A DNA stretch of 64,000 nucleotides, taken from Succinivibrio dextrinosolvens. GTDB taxonomy: Bacteria; Pseudomonadota; Gammaproteobacteria; Enterobacterales; Succinivibrionaceae. The stretch spans positions 310,001-374,000 of the forward strand of contig NZ_CP047056.1 of NCBI RefSeq assembly GCF_011065405.1, in the 5' to 3' direction. Positions 18,401 through 26,791 of this stretch are shown here, one piece after another; the stretch's first letter is position 1, and each line of letters opens with the position of its first letter. Both the position numbers and the translations under genes were made by a program. The notes under the pieces are model-generated. The model saw only the letters and a list, made by a program, of their open reading frames with translations. It searched no databases and was not told the origin of the DNA.

Positions 18401-19357
18401 CTTCTGTTTTAAAGCATTTAAGGCCTGCCTAAAATCCTTAAAAATTCTGTTCCACTGGCTGTCGATGTCTCCCCAATATTCACGGCATGGATTTAAAAGC
18501 ATTACATTAACGTCGACATGCTTGGCAAGAGCACGAAGAAATCTGATTACCTGAGGCTGAAGTGAAGACACACCAAATAAAAAGACTCTCTGTGGAAGAT
18601 TGGCGTTTCTAGCAGATTCTTCATCCAAAGAATTAAGTTTTGCGCAAAGATCCTCGATAACCATGGATCGGTCGTAAAATGAAGGTTCAATTTTAGAAGG
18701 ATCCTTGATAATTCGATTAAAGAGCATAGTCCACAATACCGGCTGCCAGGTATTATCTCCCAGCACATTAGCAAGAAGATTATTTCTACCCATTCTGTTA
18801 GCAGCCGAGCCTTTAGGATGAGTAACTGCTTTTTGCCACTCCTCGATTAAAAGGTTCCTGTCACCCTGATACTGAGCAATAGCATCCCACATTAAGATCC
18901 AGTCATTGCGATACATCATGTACTGATCGAAGGTATCTGCTATCTGTACACATAGCTCATAGGTTTTAGTACCATCCGCATCATCTGCAATATAATTCTT
19001 AACTGATGCGAGCGCGTCAACTGAGTCGGCACAATGCTCCTCATGCAGCATCTGATATAAGGTCCAGATAATATAATCGTGATCGAAATAATGAACCTCT
19101 CCAAGATCTGGGGTAATTTTTCTGTAGATATCCCAGGTAAATGACCATAACTGAACAAAGCAAACGTTGGAACATATGCCGTTCTGCCTGGCGATAAACT
19201 GTTGCAGATAGGATTTCATTCCAGAGTTCATCACAATCACTTGCTCTTTTGCAAATGGATCATTAAGCGGGATCTTCATCTGCTCTGTACACATGTAACC
19301 AAGAGCTTCAATGTAGTTTGAATTTTTTACAGTGAATGAATGTGAGTAAACAGACAT
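15404..19357 (-). CDS. recC: Exodeoxyribonuclease V subunit gamma, RecC
   Basis: This is the scaffold subunit of RecBCD, which recognises Chi and splits the DNA strands. The 1317-residue protein (E. coli 1122) has RecC-like segments throughout, for example NGICSNVCFVQLWSFTWDI near the start, FLFGVSSLQPQVIRFLRAL and FKHIFILGMDDISFPRQD. The start at 19357 has AAGGA nine bases upstream and is the first gene of recC-recB-recD. In many enterobacteria ptrA separates recC and recB; here they are directly adjacent. A promoter is probably between 19358 and 19440 but I see no confident match. Confidence 0.93.
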   Translation of the reverse strand: MSVYSHSFTVKNSNYIEALGYMCTEQMKIPLNDPFAKEQVIVMNSGMKSYLQQFIARQNGICSNVCFVQLWSFTWDIYRKITPDLGEVHYFDHDYIIWTLYQMLHEEHCADSVDALASVKNYIADDADGTKTYELCVQIADTFDQYMMYRNDWILMWDAIAQYQGDRNLLIEEWQKAVTHPKGSAANRMGRNNLLANVLGDNTWQPVLWTMLFNRIIKDPSKIEPSFYDRSMVIEDLCAKLNSLDEESARNANLPQRVFLFGVSSLQPQVIRFLRALAKHVDVNVMLLNPCREYWGDIDSQWNRIFKDFRQALNALKQKLKNKDVSGALKKNIKGNEISGLSISDSDAIYNGKELSTGEDCYDEEGELVEGNSLLLALGKQGKDNLSLMLDSHPGEDRLYIRTNELLRNAYDSVPFNQEIKRLYDSASESVEPSFDNLFIDPVKAGGDSMLHQIQSQMLNLEQPSQRVVISPEDHSLEIHSSFTEQREVECLRDALLSRFKESIGEDGQPTLKPRDCLVMMPKIEKYAPYIEAVFGSVSPSDKNYIPYALSDRSSRDSSQIADAVLKLLDIGVKRITLSLIIDLLTVPSIASRYGFSTDDVDTINVWCQEANIHWGLDEADAKKDSGVDNLPWTFEQGLFRMVQGYLIGDTVEGLPVYTEIEGSDAQVLGRFCLFVENLKHLRDEFILPEESVGRSLDNGEVIKNFKDWSETLEKEIFQKFFYDVNDSKYLESDTYKECCEIKRLCDSVSEVVERLRKENNASDLKIALPVFRSMLMDKLSKSNEVNTFKGSKVTFCSMIPMRAIPFKHIFILGMDDISFPRQDTIPAFNLVGVKGLFRRGDRSRSIDDRYCFMEAILSARESLYISYIGRSPIDNKERNRSTVLEDLFDYICDVFTVKGLDDELSSEQNEVKLEEEISQALKRRLIRQDTLTSFNKDNYISDPGDDRTLRHIPSFDKNSYVADFYKAQGQTGKTREYLGNKGIGYFKVELEDKLTLGVNEIKKWFTDPAAAFLKNNLEIRLPDDGSSVLTDDECFFLNRFKQNGLLQELGSYSTDKNMAETYLQNLSQSGYLPYGVLSDGLKKKLLEGNNLLLKSLYEVEGERVGTEIPYQRTFDVDLSEYAEPLNEPSLKNRILKVEFSGTVVFPNTLINYYSDGDYSANFVLSAVLNSFALHYAGAPSVVNTISKTGEIISFDVKALEEIDCIDRIFINLLKIAVLAMLRPLPVTSKLLTVLGSHTDEDKFFAYSPESKYLYGNYERVSEHLRKFVFCGRDEEDASSVLGPLALYDCLRRCASNFREKSDKTVSKKTAATESSN

Positions 19358-19670
19358 GGAATAAATTCCTTATTATTTGTTTTGAATTTATTTGGCCAAT
19401 AAAACTGGATAGCAAGTGTGATAAGACTTATTATATCAAGTAAAGAAGATATGATAAGGTGAGTTTGGACTCAATCCTGAATACTGTTTTATGATAACTC
19501 AAAAAATAAGCTTTTCTTCTGTCGTGTGTGATCAGATATATAGACTCGATGTCTCTTTTATCTAGTAAATTAAGAGATCTTCTTGCCCCATCAATAAAAA
19601 TAACAGATAAAAAAAGATAGTATACAACTTCAAAAAATGAAGAAACTTGTAATAAGAGATATTGCAAGAT
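19358..19670. other. Intergenic between recC and ATP-grasp gene
   Basis: No supported gene. A minus-strand frame (19431-19667) begins with TTG three bases after the ATP-grasp stop, has no ribosome binding site, and has a membrane-like N-terminus followed by a basic segment I do not recognise. It could be a decayed remnant. The recC promoter is expected at the left end. Confidence 0.3.
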
Positions 19671-20462
19671 TTATTGTGTCAACAAATCCGCAATGGCCTT
19701 GGCGATTTCTGAACCGTCCTGTTCTTTTTCAAGCCATAGCCAGTTTCCAACAACATTAGCCTCAAGAAAGAAAAGTTCTTCTGATACTGTTTCAACAAGA
19801 TCGACAGCAGCAAAAGATATATTCCAAACTTTAATCATTTTTATGAGTTTTGTTGAAATCTCATCTGAAAGCTGACATTTCTCGGTTCTTAAATTATCAA
19901 CGTGTCTAAAGTCCACTTTGGAGTAGTCATTTTCCTGAGAGTAGATTCTGTAGGAAAACAATCTATCACCAACAACCGTAACTCTAAGTTCAGATTTCTT
20001 TTCTAATTTTTCCTGAAGAAGTACTGGTGCTGAACCAGGACAAAAATATTCCTCAAGATTATTCAAATCTGATGAAGTAACTGCAGATGTATAGAATCCT
20101 TTATATTCAACATCTTTGATGCCATCCTTATTAACATAAGGAGACTCATCTATCAGAGAAATATCACTAAGCTGTTTAATGATGATTTTTCCGTTATTTT
20201 TTTTGAAGAATTCTTTAACTTTTGAAGCGTTATTTGTTACTAGTGTTTGTGGTACTTTGAATCCGTGCTTTACTGCACACTGATGCTGGTAAATCTTGTT
20301 ATCTATTTTTTCTTCAAGATAAGGATTGTTTATCCACTTACAACTTTCAGGTATTAACGAGAAAAAGCCCTTTAAAGTACTTTTTATTTCAGCTGTTGCC
20401 AGCATATCCGCTGTTGAAGAGGAATCTTTTGCTTTTGGAAAATAGAAACTTCTGCAGAGCAC
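19671..20462 (-). CDS. ATP-grasp ligase of graspetide (MvdD-like) type, probably 5'-truncated
   Basis: The 263-residue frame has ATP-grasp features: NGKIIIKQL (ATP-binding lysine), LRVTVVGDRLFSYRIYSQE, VDFRH, and FLEANVVGNWLWLE with the metal-binding E and N. The pattern resembles the MvdD/MvdC ligases that form macrolactone or macrolactam links in graspetide peptides. The frame starts with GTG at 20462, but similarity continues upstream in frame (about 43 codons, including FDEYGAIEQG and DEVEGVLCRS) up to the TAA of the preceding gene at 20592-20594. The first 30 or so residues of a normal enzyme are missing. No precursor peptide was found nearby. It may be a pseudogene. Confidence 0.6.
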   Translation of the reverse strand: MLCRSFYFPKAKDSSSTADMLATAEIKSTLKGFFSLIPESCKWINNPYLEEKIDNKIYQHQCAVKHGFKVPQTLVTNNASKVKEFFKKNNGKIIIKQLSDISLIDESPYVNKDGIKDVEYKGFYTSAVTSSDLNNLEEYFCPGSAPVLLQEKLEKKSELRVTVVGDRLFSYRIYSQENDYSKVDFRHVDNLRTEKCQLSDEISTKLIKMIKVWNISFAAVDLVETVSEELFFLEANVVGNWLWLEKEQDGSEIAKAIADLLTQ

Positions 20463-20591
20463 CCCCTCAACTTCATCAGATAAGATTACATCGCCATTTA
20501 AAAATGTTATCTTTCCTGAGGTACAGTTTATTTCAACAGTTAGCTTATCTCTGCGAGGTCCTTGCTCTATTGCTCCGTATTCATCAAATTT

Positions 20592-22355
20592 TTAACAAAT
20601 TTTCTGACACAATCTGCACTCTGAGCCAACAAAAACAATTGCATAGCAGTCTAGAGGATGATTACCAACCTTTTCTTTGAGTACTGTGCCCTCAAGGTAT
20701 CTTTCAATTTCCTCTCTAGCCTCGGCAAGTTTTCCTTCTACAGCAGACTTGCTGTCATCCTTTTTATGCAGGTATTTAAGTTCAAGCAGGAAATAGTGCC
20801 CGTTTGGATAGATATTCTTTACAAATACATCTGCAAAGCCTTTTCCTGTATAAAATTCTATATAAGAGTTAAGCTGTCTCTTTCTACTGTTGTTAATGAT
20901 ACTGTCACATATCAGCTGCAGTGCCATCTCAGTAAATTTTCCTAAAGACTGAGGATTAAGCTTGGTCTCTATCTGTTCTGTTATTATTTCCATAAGAGGA
21001 GTTATATCAGCAGACTCTTCATACATGGAAGATAAATCTTTGTAGGCATCTGCACTGTAGCCCATAGACAGACGACAGTAGTCTAGGAAAAGTTTCTCAT
21101 AGACTTTATTGGGAATAACAAAGCTTGTAACACCTTCTTCTCTGGAAGTATCGGTGTCTATTGTCAGATACCCCAAGTGATAAAGTAGAGATACAATCTG
21201 AGATTTATCAAAATAATTGGTACTGTTCAGATTCATCTTGTCAGGGAGTTCTGTAACAATAGGCCTTTTATTAAACATTGCCCTGACTATTTCTTCTCTG
21301 ACGTAATCCTCACAGAGATTCAGCATTCCTCTTAGCTTGCTAGTATTATCATTCAGAGATATTTCATTTAAGTCAGGAATAGTTTTTATTGAAAGCATCT
21401 TTCTTAGATAATCAAGACAGAGATTTGAATTAAACAGCTTCTCGTTGGAATATCTATTAAAAGAATAACCGTCAAAATTCTCTTCCATAATCTGTATTAT
21501 CTGACTCTTTGTAATATTATTAGGTAGCAGAGAAAAATCTACAGATTCATCGATAACCACGGATAATTCATCATGGGTAAAGCCAATCATAGAACCAAAA
21601 TCTAGCTCAGAACTAATATTAGTTGCTATATTAAAGCCTGAAGTTACTGAATCTAAGGAAACTGAAGACACTCCAGTAATAAAGAATCTGTCTATTCCTC
21701 CATTACGATTGCCACGGTAATAGGCTTTAAGCTGAGCATAAAACTGCTTTATAAGACCTTCATGCCCTTCAGCTGTTGAGGTTATATCCTTAAAGGCTTC
21801 CTTATCTTTGGAAAGAATCTCATTTGCAAAGTGATCATATTCATCAATAATTACATACAGATATTCACCTGCACCAACATTACCTGAAAATTTTGTCAGA
21901 AATTTGGTCAGAAGTTCTGTGGCATTTTTATACAGAGAAGGCTCAAGCTCTTCTCTTGCAAGGCTCTGCTCTGGATATTTATCAGTAAAGTTTGAAATAC
22001 TGGCGGCAACCGAGATTATGAAACTTCTATTCACCTGTGCAGGGTCTGAGGAAACATTTGAAAAATCAAAATGAATGACATAGTAGGAACTGGCAAGAGG
22101 AGTTCTGTGATCATAAATCCAAGTACCTTTGAAATTCTTTTCAAACTGATCTTTTTCAGAAATATCATAGTAACTGTGAAGCACACTTGCAGTAAGACTC
22201 TTTCCAAAACGTCGAGGACGAAGGAAAACCGGAACACTGGTGCCAGCATTATTTTCTAGATAATCAATAAACCTTGTTTTATCTACATAAATGCCACCTT
22301 TATCTCTAATCTCAGATAAAGTGCTCATTCCTACGATGATTTTTTTCTTTGCCAT
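20592..22355 (-). CDS. AAA-ATPase-like / DUF1703 nuclease-fold protein
   Basis: A 587-residue paralogue of the protein at 7311-8942. It has GGIYVDKTRFI, the Walker-A-like LRPRRFGKSLTAS near residue 50, YVIIDEYDHFAN near residue 165, and the C-terminal nuclease-fold signature GFADVFV / FLLELKYLHKK near residues 505-530. It ends with a cysteine-containing VFVGSECRLC tail. The start ATG has AAGGAAT just upstream. Its stop codon lies in frame with, and directly before, the ATP-grasp remnant. Function is unknown; ATP-driven nucleic-acid action is an inference from the domains. Confidence 0.85.
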   Translation of the reverse strand: MAKKKIIVGMSTLSEIRDKGGIYVDKTRFIDYLENNAGTSVPVFLRPRRFGKSLTASVLHSYYDISEKDQFEKNFKGTWIYDHRTPLASSYYVIHFDFSNVSSDPAQVNRSFIISVAASISNFTDKYPEQSLAREELEPSLYKNATELLTKFLTKFSGNVGAGEYLYVIIDEYDHFANEILSKDKEAFKDITSTAEGHEGLIKQFYAQLKAYYRGNRNGGIDRFFITGVSSVSLDSVTSGFNIATNISSELDFGSMIGFTHDELSVVIDESVDFSLLPNNITKSQIIQIMEENFDGYSFNRYSNEKLFNSNLCLDYLRKMLSIKTIPDLNEISLNDNTSKLRGMLNLCEDYVREEIVRAMFNKRPIVTELPDKMNLNSTNYFDKSQIVSLLYHLGYLTIDTDTSREEGVTSFVIPNKVYEKLFLDYCRLSMGYSADAYKDLSSMYEESADITPLMEIITEQIETKLNPQSLGKFTEMALQLICDSIINNSRKRQLNSYIEFYTGKGFADVFVKNIYPNGHYFLLELKYLHKKDDSKSAVEGKLAEAREEIERYLEGTVLKEKVGNHPLDCYAIVFVGSECRLCQKIC

Positions 22356-22474
22356 TTGTTATTCCTTACACGTTTCAATACAAATTATATAGAAACATTA
22401 CAAGAAAGTTGATGGTTTTATGATTATTTTGCCGGTTTAAAACTTAATAAGACAGGAGAAATCAGAGTGTAATA

Positions 22475-22511
22475 CAAAAACCGATTCCACAAGTCATAGC
22501 TTGTGAAATCG
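22475..22511 (-). terminator. Terminator of uspE-ttcA operon
   Basis: On the minus strand CGATTtCACAAG pairs with CTTGTGgAATCG around a 6-base loop (22482-22511) and is followed by GGTTTTTG. It lies 33 bases after the ttcA stop. Confidence 0.75.
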
Positions 22512-22543
22512 ATTCATAAAGATATAGAGACTTAAGATAGGAT

Positions 22544-23416
22544 TTACTTCACCTTTGGACCATTGGAAATTTTTGTAAAATCAAAAAGTTCCCTATCCAG
22601 AAGATGAGATGGAGCAACATTCTTTAAAGACTTGAAGACAATATCAGCACGCTTTGGATATTCTTTATCCCACTGCTTAATCATCCTATTCATGTTGGCA
22701 CGTTGCTGATCCTCTCCCCAGCCGCAAAGCCCCTTAGGCAGCAGCGGATATTCCTTTAGCTTTGACAGAGCAATCAGATCTCTTTCTCGGCAGTAGATTA
22801 AAGGGCGAATCACGGTAAGATCGTCTTTATCATTTCTTAAAACCGGAGGCATTGCCTTCATCATGCCGGAGTAGAACAGATTCAGAAAGAAGGTTGATAG
22901 ACAGTCATCCTTATGATGTCCAAGAGCGATCTTGTTTGCTCCAATCTCTCTGGCAAAAGAGTACAGAAAACCGCGACGCAGTCTTGAGCATAATGAGCAG
23001 TAAGGAATACCGTCCTCAAGCTTCTCCTTGCAGATCTCATACACAGGTCTTTTCAGCATATGATACTCAAGACCGACCTTTTTCAGATGCTCCTCAAGCA
23101 GATACTCTGGCGCATTTGGGAAACCAGAATCTATATGTACCGGAATAAGGGTAAAATCAATAGGAGCAGAACGCTTTAAGGATAACATCATATCCAGAAG
23201 GACATAACTGTCCTTGCCGCCGGACATGCAGACTAAAATCTTATCGCCCTCTTCAATCATGCCGTAATCGCCAATGGCATGGCCAACCTTTCGGCGCAGG
23301 CGCTTGAAGAGCTTATCTGCCTTGTATTTTTCCTGTTTATCTTCAATATTAAAGTAAGGGCTGACATTACGTGCGTAAGCATCAGCCTGCTCAGGTAGAT
23401 TCTTATCGTTCTGCAT
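22544..23416 (-). CDS. ttcA: tRNA 2-thiocytidine(32) synthetase TtcA
   Basis: An ATP-dependent, iron-sulfur enzyme that puts sulfur on C32 of some tRNAs. It shows the PP-loop CMSGGKDSYVLL, the cysteine pair in YCSLCSRLRRG that binds the cluster, and ALGHHKDD. The GLCGWGEDQQRANMNRMI region holds the third expected cysteine. A TTG start at 23461 is possible, but I prefer the ATG at 23416. It lies two bases after the uspE stop and gives an N-terminus (MQNDKNL) and length (290 residues) closer to E. coli TtcA. The two genes form an operon. Confidence 0.92.
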   Translation of the reverse strand: MQNDKNLPEQADAYARNVSPYFNIEDKQEKYKADKLFKRLRRKVGHAIGDYGMIEEGDKILVCMSGGKDSYVLLDMMLSLKRSAPIDFTLIPVHIDSGFPNAPEYLLEEHLKKVGLEYHMLKRPVYEICKEKLEDGIPYCSLCSRLRRGFLYSFAREIGANKIALGHHKDDCLSTFFLNLFYSGMMKAMPPVLRNDKDDLTVIRPLIYCRERDLIALSKLKEYPLLPKGLCGWGEDQQRANMNRMIKQWDKEYPKRADIVFKSLKNVAPSHLLDRELFDFTKISNGPKVK

Positions 23417-23417
23417 A

Positions 23418-24386
23418 TTAGAAACTTTTTGATGGAGTGGTTGTAGGAACAGCTCTGACAACAGCCTTAGGAGTTACAACAAAGACATCACAATCAATAC
23501 TGTCAGCAACTCTTTCACAGATATTGCCTAAAATTGCGCTGGCAATACCACGTCTTGCAGAGGTTCCAATAAACAGTGCGGTAGGCTTTATCTCTTCGCA
23601 CTTGGATAAAATGACTTCGTCAATTGCACCTTCGGCAATATAACAGTCTTCTGGTTTGATCTTATGTCTGTTAGCAAACTCTAATGCCTTATGACAGCTG
23701 TCCTTTAAGGACTCATCATACAGACTGTCTGGAGTGAATCCTGGCATATCCACGGCTATAGGAGGAATTATAGGAGGAACGGCATTGATCATTACAATCT
23801 TACAGCCGGTAAATGTAGATAAATACTGAGCCTCTCTCAGAAGCCTCAGATTGGTAAGTCTGGACAGCTCATCGTCAGGTTCACTCAGATCAACTGCAAC
23901 AGCAATCTTACCCTTTGGAGTGAAGATCTGATCTTTTGCGATATATACAGGAATCGGGGCATGGCGCAGCATCTGCCAGTCCAGAGGTGTTGAGATAACA
24001 TTATCAAGTACACCATGAATATCTGCAGTCTTAATCAGAATATCTGCACAGAGCTCCTTGGCCAGCGAAACAATCTCTTTTCCAACTTCCTTTGAGAATA
24101 ATACCCTGCTTTCAATCTTTACGCCCATGGCGTTGATTGCAAGGTAGGCCTTAAGCCATTTTTCAAGCTTTTCCCTATAGCTTCTTTCATATTCTTCCCT
24201 GTCAACAGCCAGAATAGAAGTAATATTCCAGTTTTCCTGTGCAACAGGAAGTACAGCTGTAATCCTAATATCAGCATTCTTCTTATGAGCCTTGGCATAC
24301 TGATATAAAGCCAAAGCTCTGTCTAAGGCAGGCTGTCTAACCTGTTTGTATTCAATAACAGCCAGAATATTATGAAAGAAATTCAA
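23418..24386 (-). CDS. uspE: Universal stress protein E
   Basis: A 322-residue tandem universal stress protein (E. coli UspE 316). The first Usp domain starts NFFHNILAVIEYK and the second starts near residue 152 (GKIAVAVDLSEP). The second ends with an FIGTSARRGIASAILGN region corresponding to the G-x-x-G nucleotide-binding stretch. UspE supports stress survival and aggregation in E. coli; its molecular action is not settled. Translation starts at TTG (24386) preceded by AAGGGG at 7 bases, a strong site that justifies the unusual start. It is followed directly by ttcA. Confidence 0.88.
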   Translation of the reverse strand: MNFFHNILAVIEYKQVRQPALDRALALYQYAKAHKKNADIRITAVLPVAQENWNITSILAVDREEYERSYREKLEKWLKAYLAINAMGVKIESRVLFSKEVGKEIVSLAKELCADILIKTADIHGVLDNVISTPLDWQMLRHAPIPVYIAKDQIFTPKGKIAVAVDLSEPDDELSRLTNLRLLREAQYLSTFTGCKIVMINAVPPIIPPIAVDMPGFTPDSLYDESLKDSCHKALEFANRHKIKPEDCYIAEGAIDEVILSKCEEIKPTALFIGTSARRGIASAILGNICERVADSIDCDVFVVTPKAVVRAVPTTTPSKSF

Positions 24387-24520
24387 AGGTTATCCCCTTA
24401 ATTTATAAGGATCAGTATGAGTTACATCGACATTTCTGATTATAGCGCATTGGCAGGAACAAAAAAACGTTTGGAAGGACACAAAACAATATAGATCATT
24501 AAGAATATTTCAAAGAGAAT

Positions 24521-26209
24521 CTATTGCTCTTTCTTAGAAAGTTTTGTGTTTTTTTTCTTTCGTTTTTTTCTGGTCTTACCTGGAGTTCCACCAGATACAC
24601 GTTTTTTACGAGAGTCAGAAGACTCATGAGAATCGCTGCTCATGACTTCAGAGGCATTAACAGCATCTTTATTCTCTGCAGTGGAATCATTAACCTCAGA
24701 TAAAGCTTTCCTGAGAAGTGCATCTTGAGAATTACTGTCTTTAATCTCAGTTTTTTCCAAAGACTCTTCCTTCTGTTTTTTCTTCTCTTCTTTTTTTGAT
24801 GCTTTCTTCAGAGCCTTTTCATAGAAGGCATCATTAGGAGTTCGGTCTATGAGAGTATTCTTAGCCCGAGTCATTGCCACGTAGTAAAGATTAAGCTCCT
24901 GAGTAAACTCAAACTCGATCTCCTGTTTTTTAAGGCCTTTCTCCTTGAGATCTTTTTTTAAAGTAAACAGCGGACAGAAATCAGAGGCAAGTACCACCTG
25001 ATCCCATTCAAGTCCTTTTGCAGAATGAGCTGTTGTCAGAAAGATATTAGCTCTTTCATTGTTATTCAGATAAATACTCTTAGCCAGTTCGTAGAGATCA
25101 AAAAGATGTCCCTTATATGTTTCAGCCATCTTTATTGCTGTTTCCAGCTCAAGATCATTAGAGTCATGGGCGTAATTCTTGATATTCTCAAGAGAATCAA
25201 AACGATCAAGAAACTGATAGGCCTTATCCAAAGGTTTACCTTCCAGGTAGTTCTGAATATTAAGAGCTGCACCAAAAATTAAATAAGGATCACGCAGCAG
25301 TGAGGAACGTGGAATCTGCTCACGGTTGAGTTTCTGAATATAATCAATTAAGGTCGCATTGGTTCTTGTAAGTACAGCATTGCGAGGTGTAGGACTAAGT
25401 TCAGCTGAATAGGCAGACTTCATAGGAACCAGTTCTTTCCTGTCATGAGCAAAAGATGATAAAAACCAGTTTGCCTTCTCACAGATAGGCTGTATCGAAC
25501 GGAATGTATATGAAAGATAGAGCTTATAGTTGGACTTGAATCTCTCAAGGGCATTATAGGCTCCGCGGAAACCGTAAATGCCCTGATGAGTATCACCTAC
25601 CAGAATCTTGCGGCAGTGATTGCGGTTGAAGATATCCAGAGTCACCAGATTAGTATCCTGAGCTTCATCAAGCAGAATAAAATCAAAGACATCCAGCTCA
25701 TAGTGGTAATCCAGAAGCTGATATTTTTTTAGATACCAGTCATGAGTAGCAGGGATCAGATGAGATTCCATTGCCTGAAATATCTTTTCCGTATTGCTGT
25801 CGGGAAATACTCTTACATCCGACTGACACCATGAGTAGAACTTTCTTATGGCAAGAGACAGATCTTTGTACAAATCCCGTCTGATTTTAAAAATCGGTTC
25901 AAGATCGAAGATATTAAGTCCAGCTTTAACTGTGTACTTCTCGCGGTTTCCGGATATGATCTGACTGTAGGCCAGAGAATGAGTGGTTCTGATGGTTACA
26001 TTAGGAGGAAAACGTGTTTTGGCATTCTCTACAATCGCCTTATTAAAGGCCAGGTAAATAAAACGAGCCTGAGGAATAGCTCGTGCAATTTCAATTAAGG
26101 TAGCGGTTTTGCCAGAACCGGCGCAGGCATCAATCTTTAGGGATTCGCCAGGCTTAAGTTCGCGACACTTTTCAATAATCTTCTGCTGCTCATCAGTAAG
26201 AACAAGCAC
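24521..26209 (-). CDS. UvrD/Rep-like superfamily 1 helicase with lysine-rich tail
   Basis: A 562-residue SF1 helicase. The Walker A loop DACAGSGKTATL lies near residue 30, FILLDEAQDTN (Walker B) near residue 182, VGDTHQGIYGFRGA just after, and TTAHSAKGLEWDQVVLA near residue 391, with YYVAMTRAKNTL beyond. It lacks a nuclease domain. The last 110 residues are low-complexity and strongly basic, with KKRKKKN-type runs, suggesting nucleic-acid or nucleoid binding. The layout resembles small FBH1-like helicases. It starts with GTG after GAGGT. It follows a lytic transglycosylase and a DotH-like gene in the same direction (27-base gap), possibly one operon. Confidence 0.82.
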   Translation of the reverse strand: MLVLTDEQQKIIEKCRELKPGESLKIDACAGSGKTATLIEIARAIPQARFIYLAFNKAIVENAKTRFPPNVTIRTTHSLAYSQIISGNREKYTVKAGLNIFDLEPIFKIRRDLYKDLSLAIRKFYSWCQSDVRVFPDSNTEKIFQAMESHLIPATHDWYLKKYQLLDYHYELDVFDFILLDEAQDTNLVTLDIFNRNHCRKILVGDTHQGIYGFRGAYNALERFKSNYKLYLSYTFRSIQPICEKANWFLSSFAHDRKELVPMKSAYSAELSPTPRNAVLTRTNATLIDYIQKLNREQIPRSSLLRDPYLIFGAALNIQNYLEGKPLDKAYQFLDRFDSLENIKNYAHDSNDLELETAIKMAETYKGHLFDLYELAKSIYLNNNERANIFLTTAHSAKGLEWDQVVLASDFCPLFTLKKDLKEKGLKKQEIEFEFTQELNLYYVAMTRAKNTLIDRTPNDAFYEKALKKASKKEEKKKQKEESLEKTEIKDSNSQDALLRKALSEVNDSTAENKDAVNASEVMSSDSHESSDSRKKRVSGGTPGKTRKKRKKKNTKLSKKEQ

Positions 26210-26236
26210 TTTTATACCTCAAAATCGTTTAATCGG

Positions 26237-26791
26237 TTACTGACTACAGTAATTCTCTATCTTTTTATTAAGTTTTCGCCAGGATGATTTTACCTTTCTG
26301 ATATAGCGATTGTGGATCTCAGGATTGGCAGAATAGTTGTAATGATAATTACCTACACCTCTCCAGATTTTACCGTCTGCCCTTTCAATTTCACGTCTTA
26401 AAAGGTATCCCATAGCCCACACATTATGGCAGGGTTTGCTTTTTATATCGGACTTTGTAAGGTTGAATTCCTTAAGCTCGCTGAGTCTTACATCATTGAT
26501 CTGAGCAGGACCACAGTCCTGGGTACCGTTTTTATTAGTACGACACTTACCATTGACTGGTCCTCTTTCAACATCAAGCATGGCATAAAGCAACTCTTCA
26601 GGAAGATCAAACTGATAAGCAGTCCAGGCAATACAGTTACGAACATCCTTGTATTTGCTCATAACACCGGTACTGTAGGCTATATCTCTCCAGTGTTGAG
26701 CCTTGCCATGACATTGCATCTGCGCAGAATAGGAGGTAGGAGCTGCAAGCAGAATTACTCCTAAAAGAGACGAAAACAGGAACTTACTCAT
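26237..26791 (-). CDS. Lytic transglycosylase-like secreted protein
   Basis: A 184-residue protein with a signal peptide (cleavage after SYSA, about residue 22). It has the lysozyme-like SLT fold pattern: LLYAMLDVERGP with the likely catalytic glutamate near residue 75, DCGPAQIND, CHNVWAMGYLLRREI and GVGNYHYNYS. The paired cysteines are typical of VirB1/IagB/TrbN-type enzymes. Such enzymes open the peptidoglycan for secretion or pilus machines. Its start overlaps the end of the DotH-like gene by 8 bases (ATGAGTAA), arguing that the two products work together. Confidence 0.8.
   Translation of the reverse strand: MSKFLFSSLLGVILLAAPTSYSAQMQCHGKAQHWRDIAYSTGVMSKYKDVRNCIAWTAYQFDLPEELLYAMLDVERGPVNGKCRTNKNGTQDCGPAQINDVRLSELKEFNLTKSDIKSKPCHNVWAMGYLLRREIERADGKIWRGVGNYHYNYSANPEIHNRYIRKVKSSWRKLNKKIENYCSQ

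Noticed and set aside
19431-19667. 78-residue minus-strand frame after the ATP-grasp gene
   Set aside because: TTG start without a ribosome binding site, no family match, and it would overlap the expected recC promoter area. It may be debris; not called a gene.
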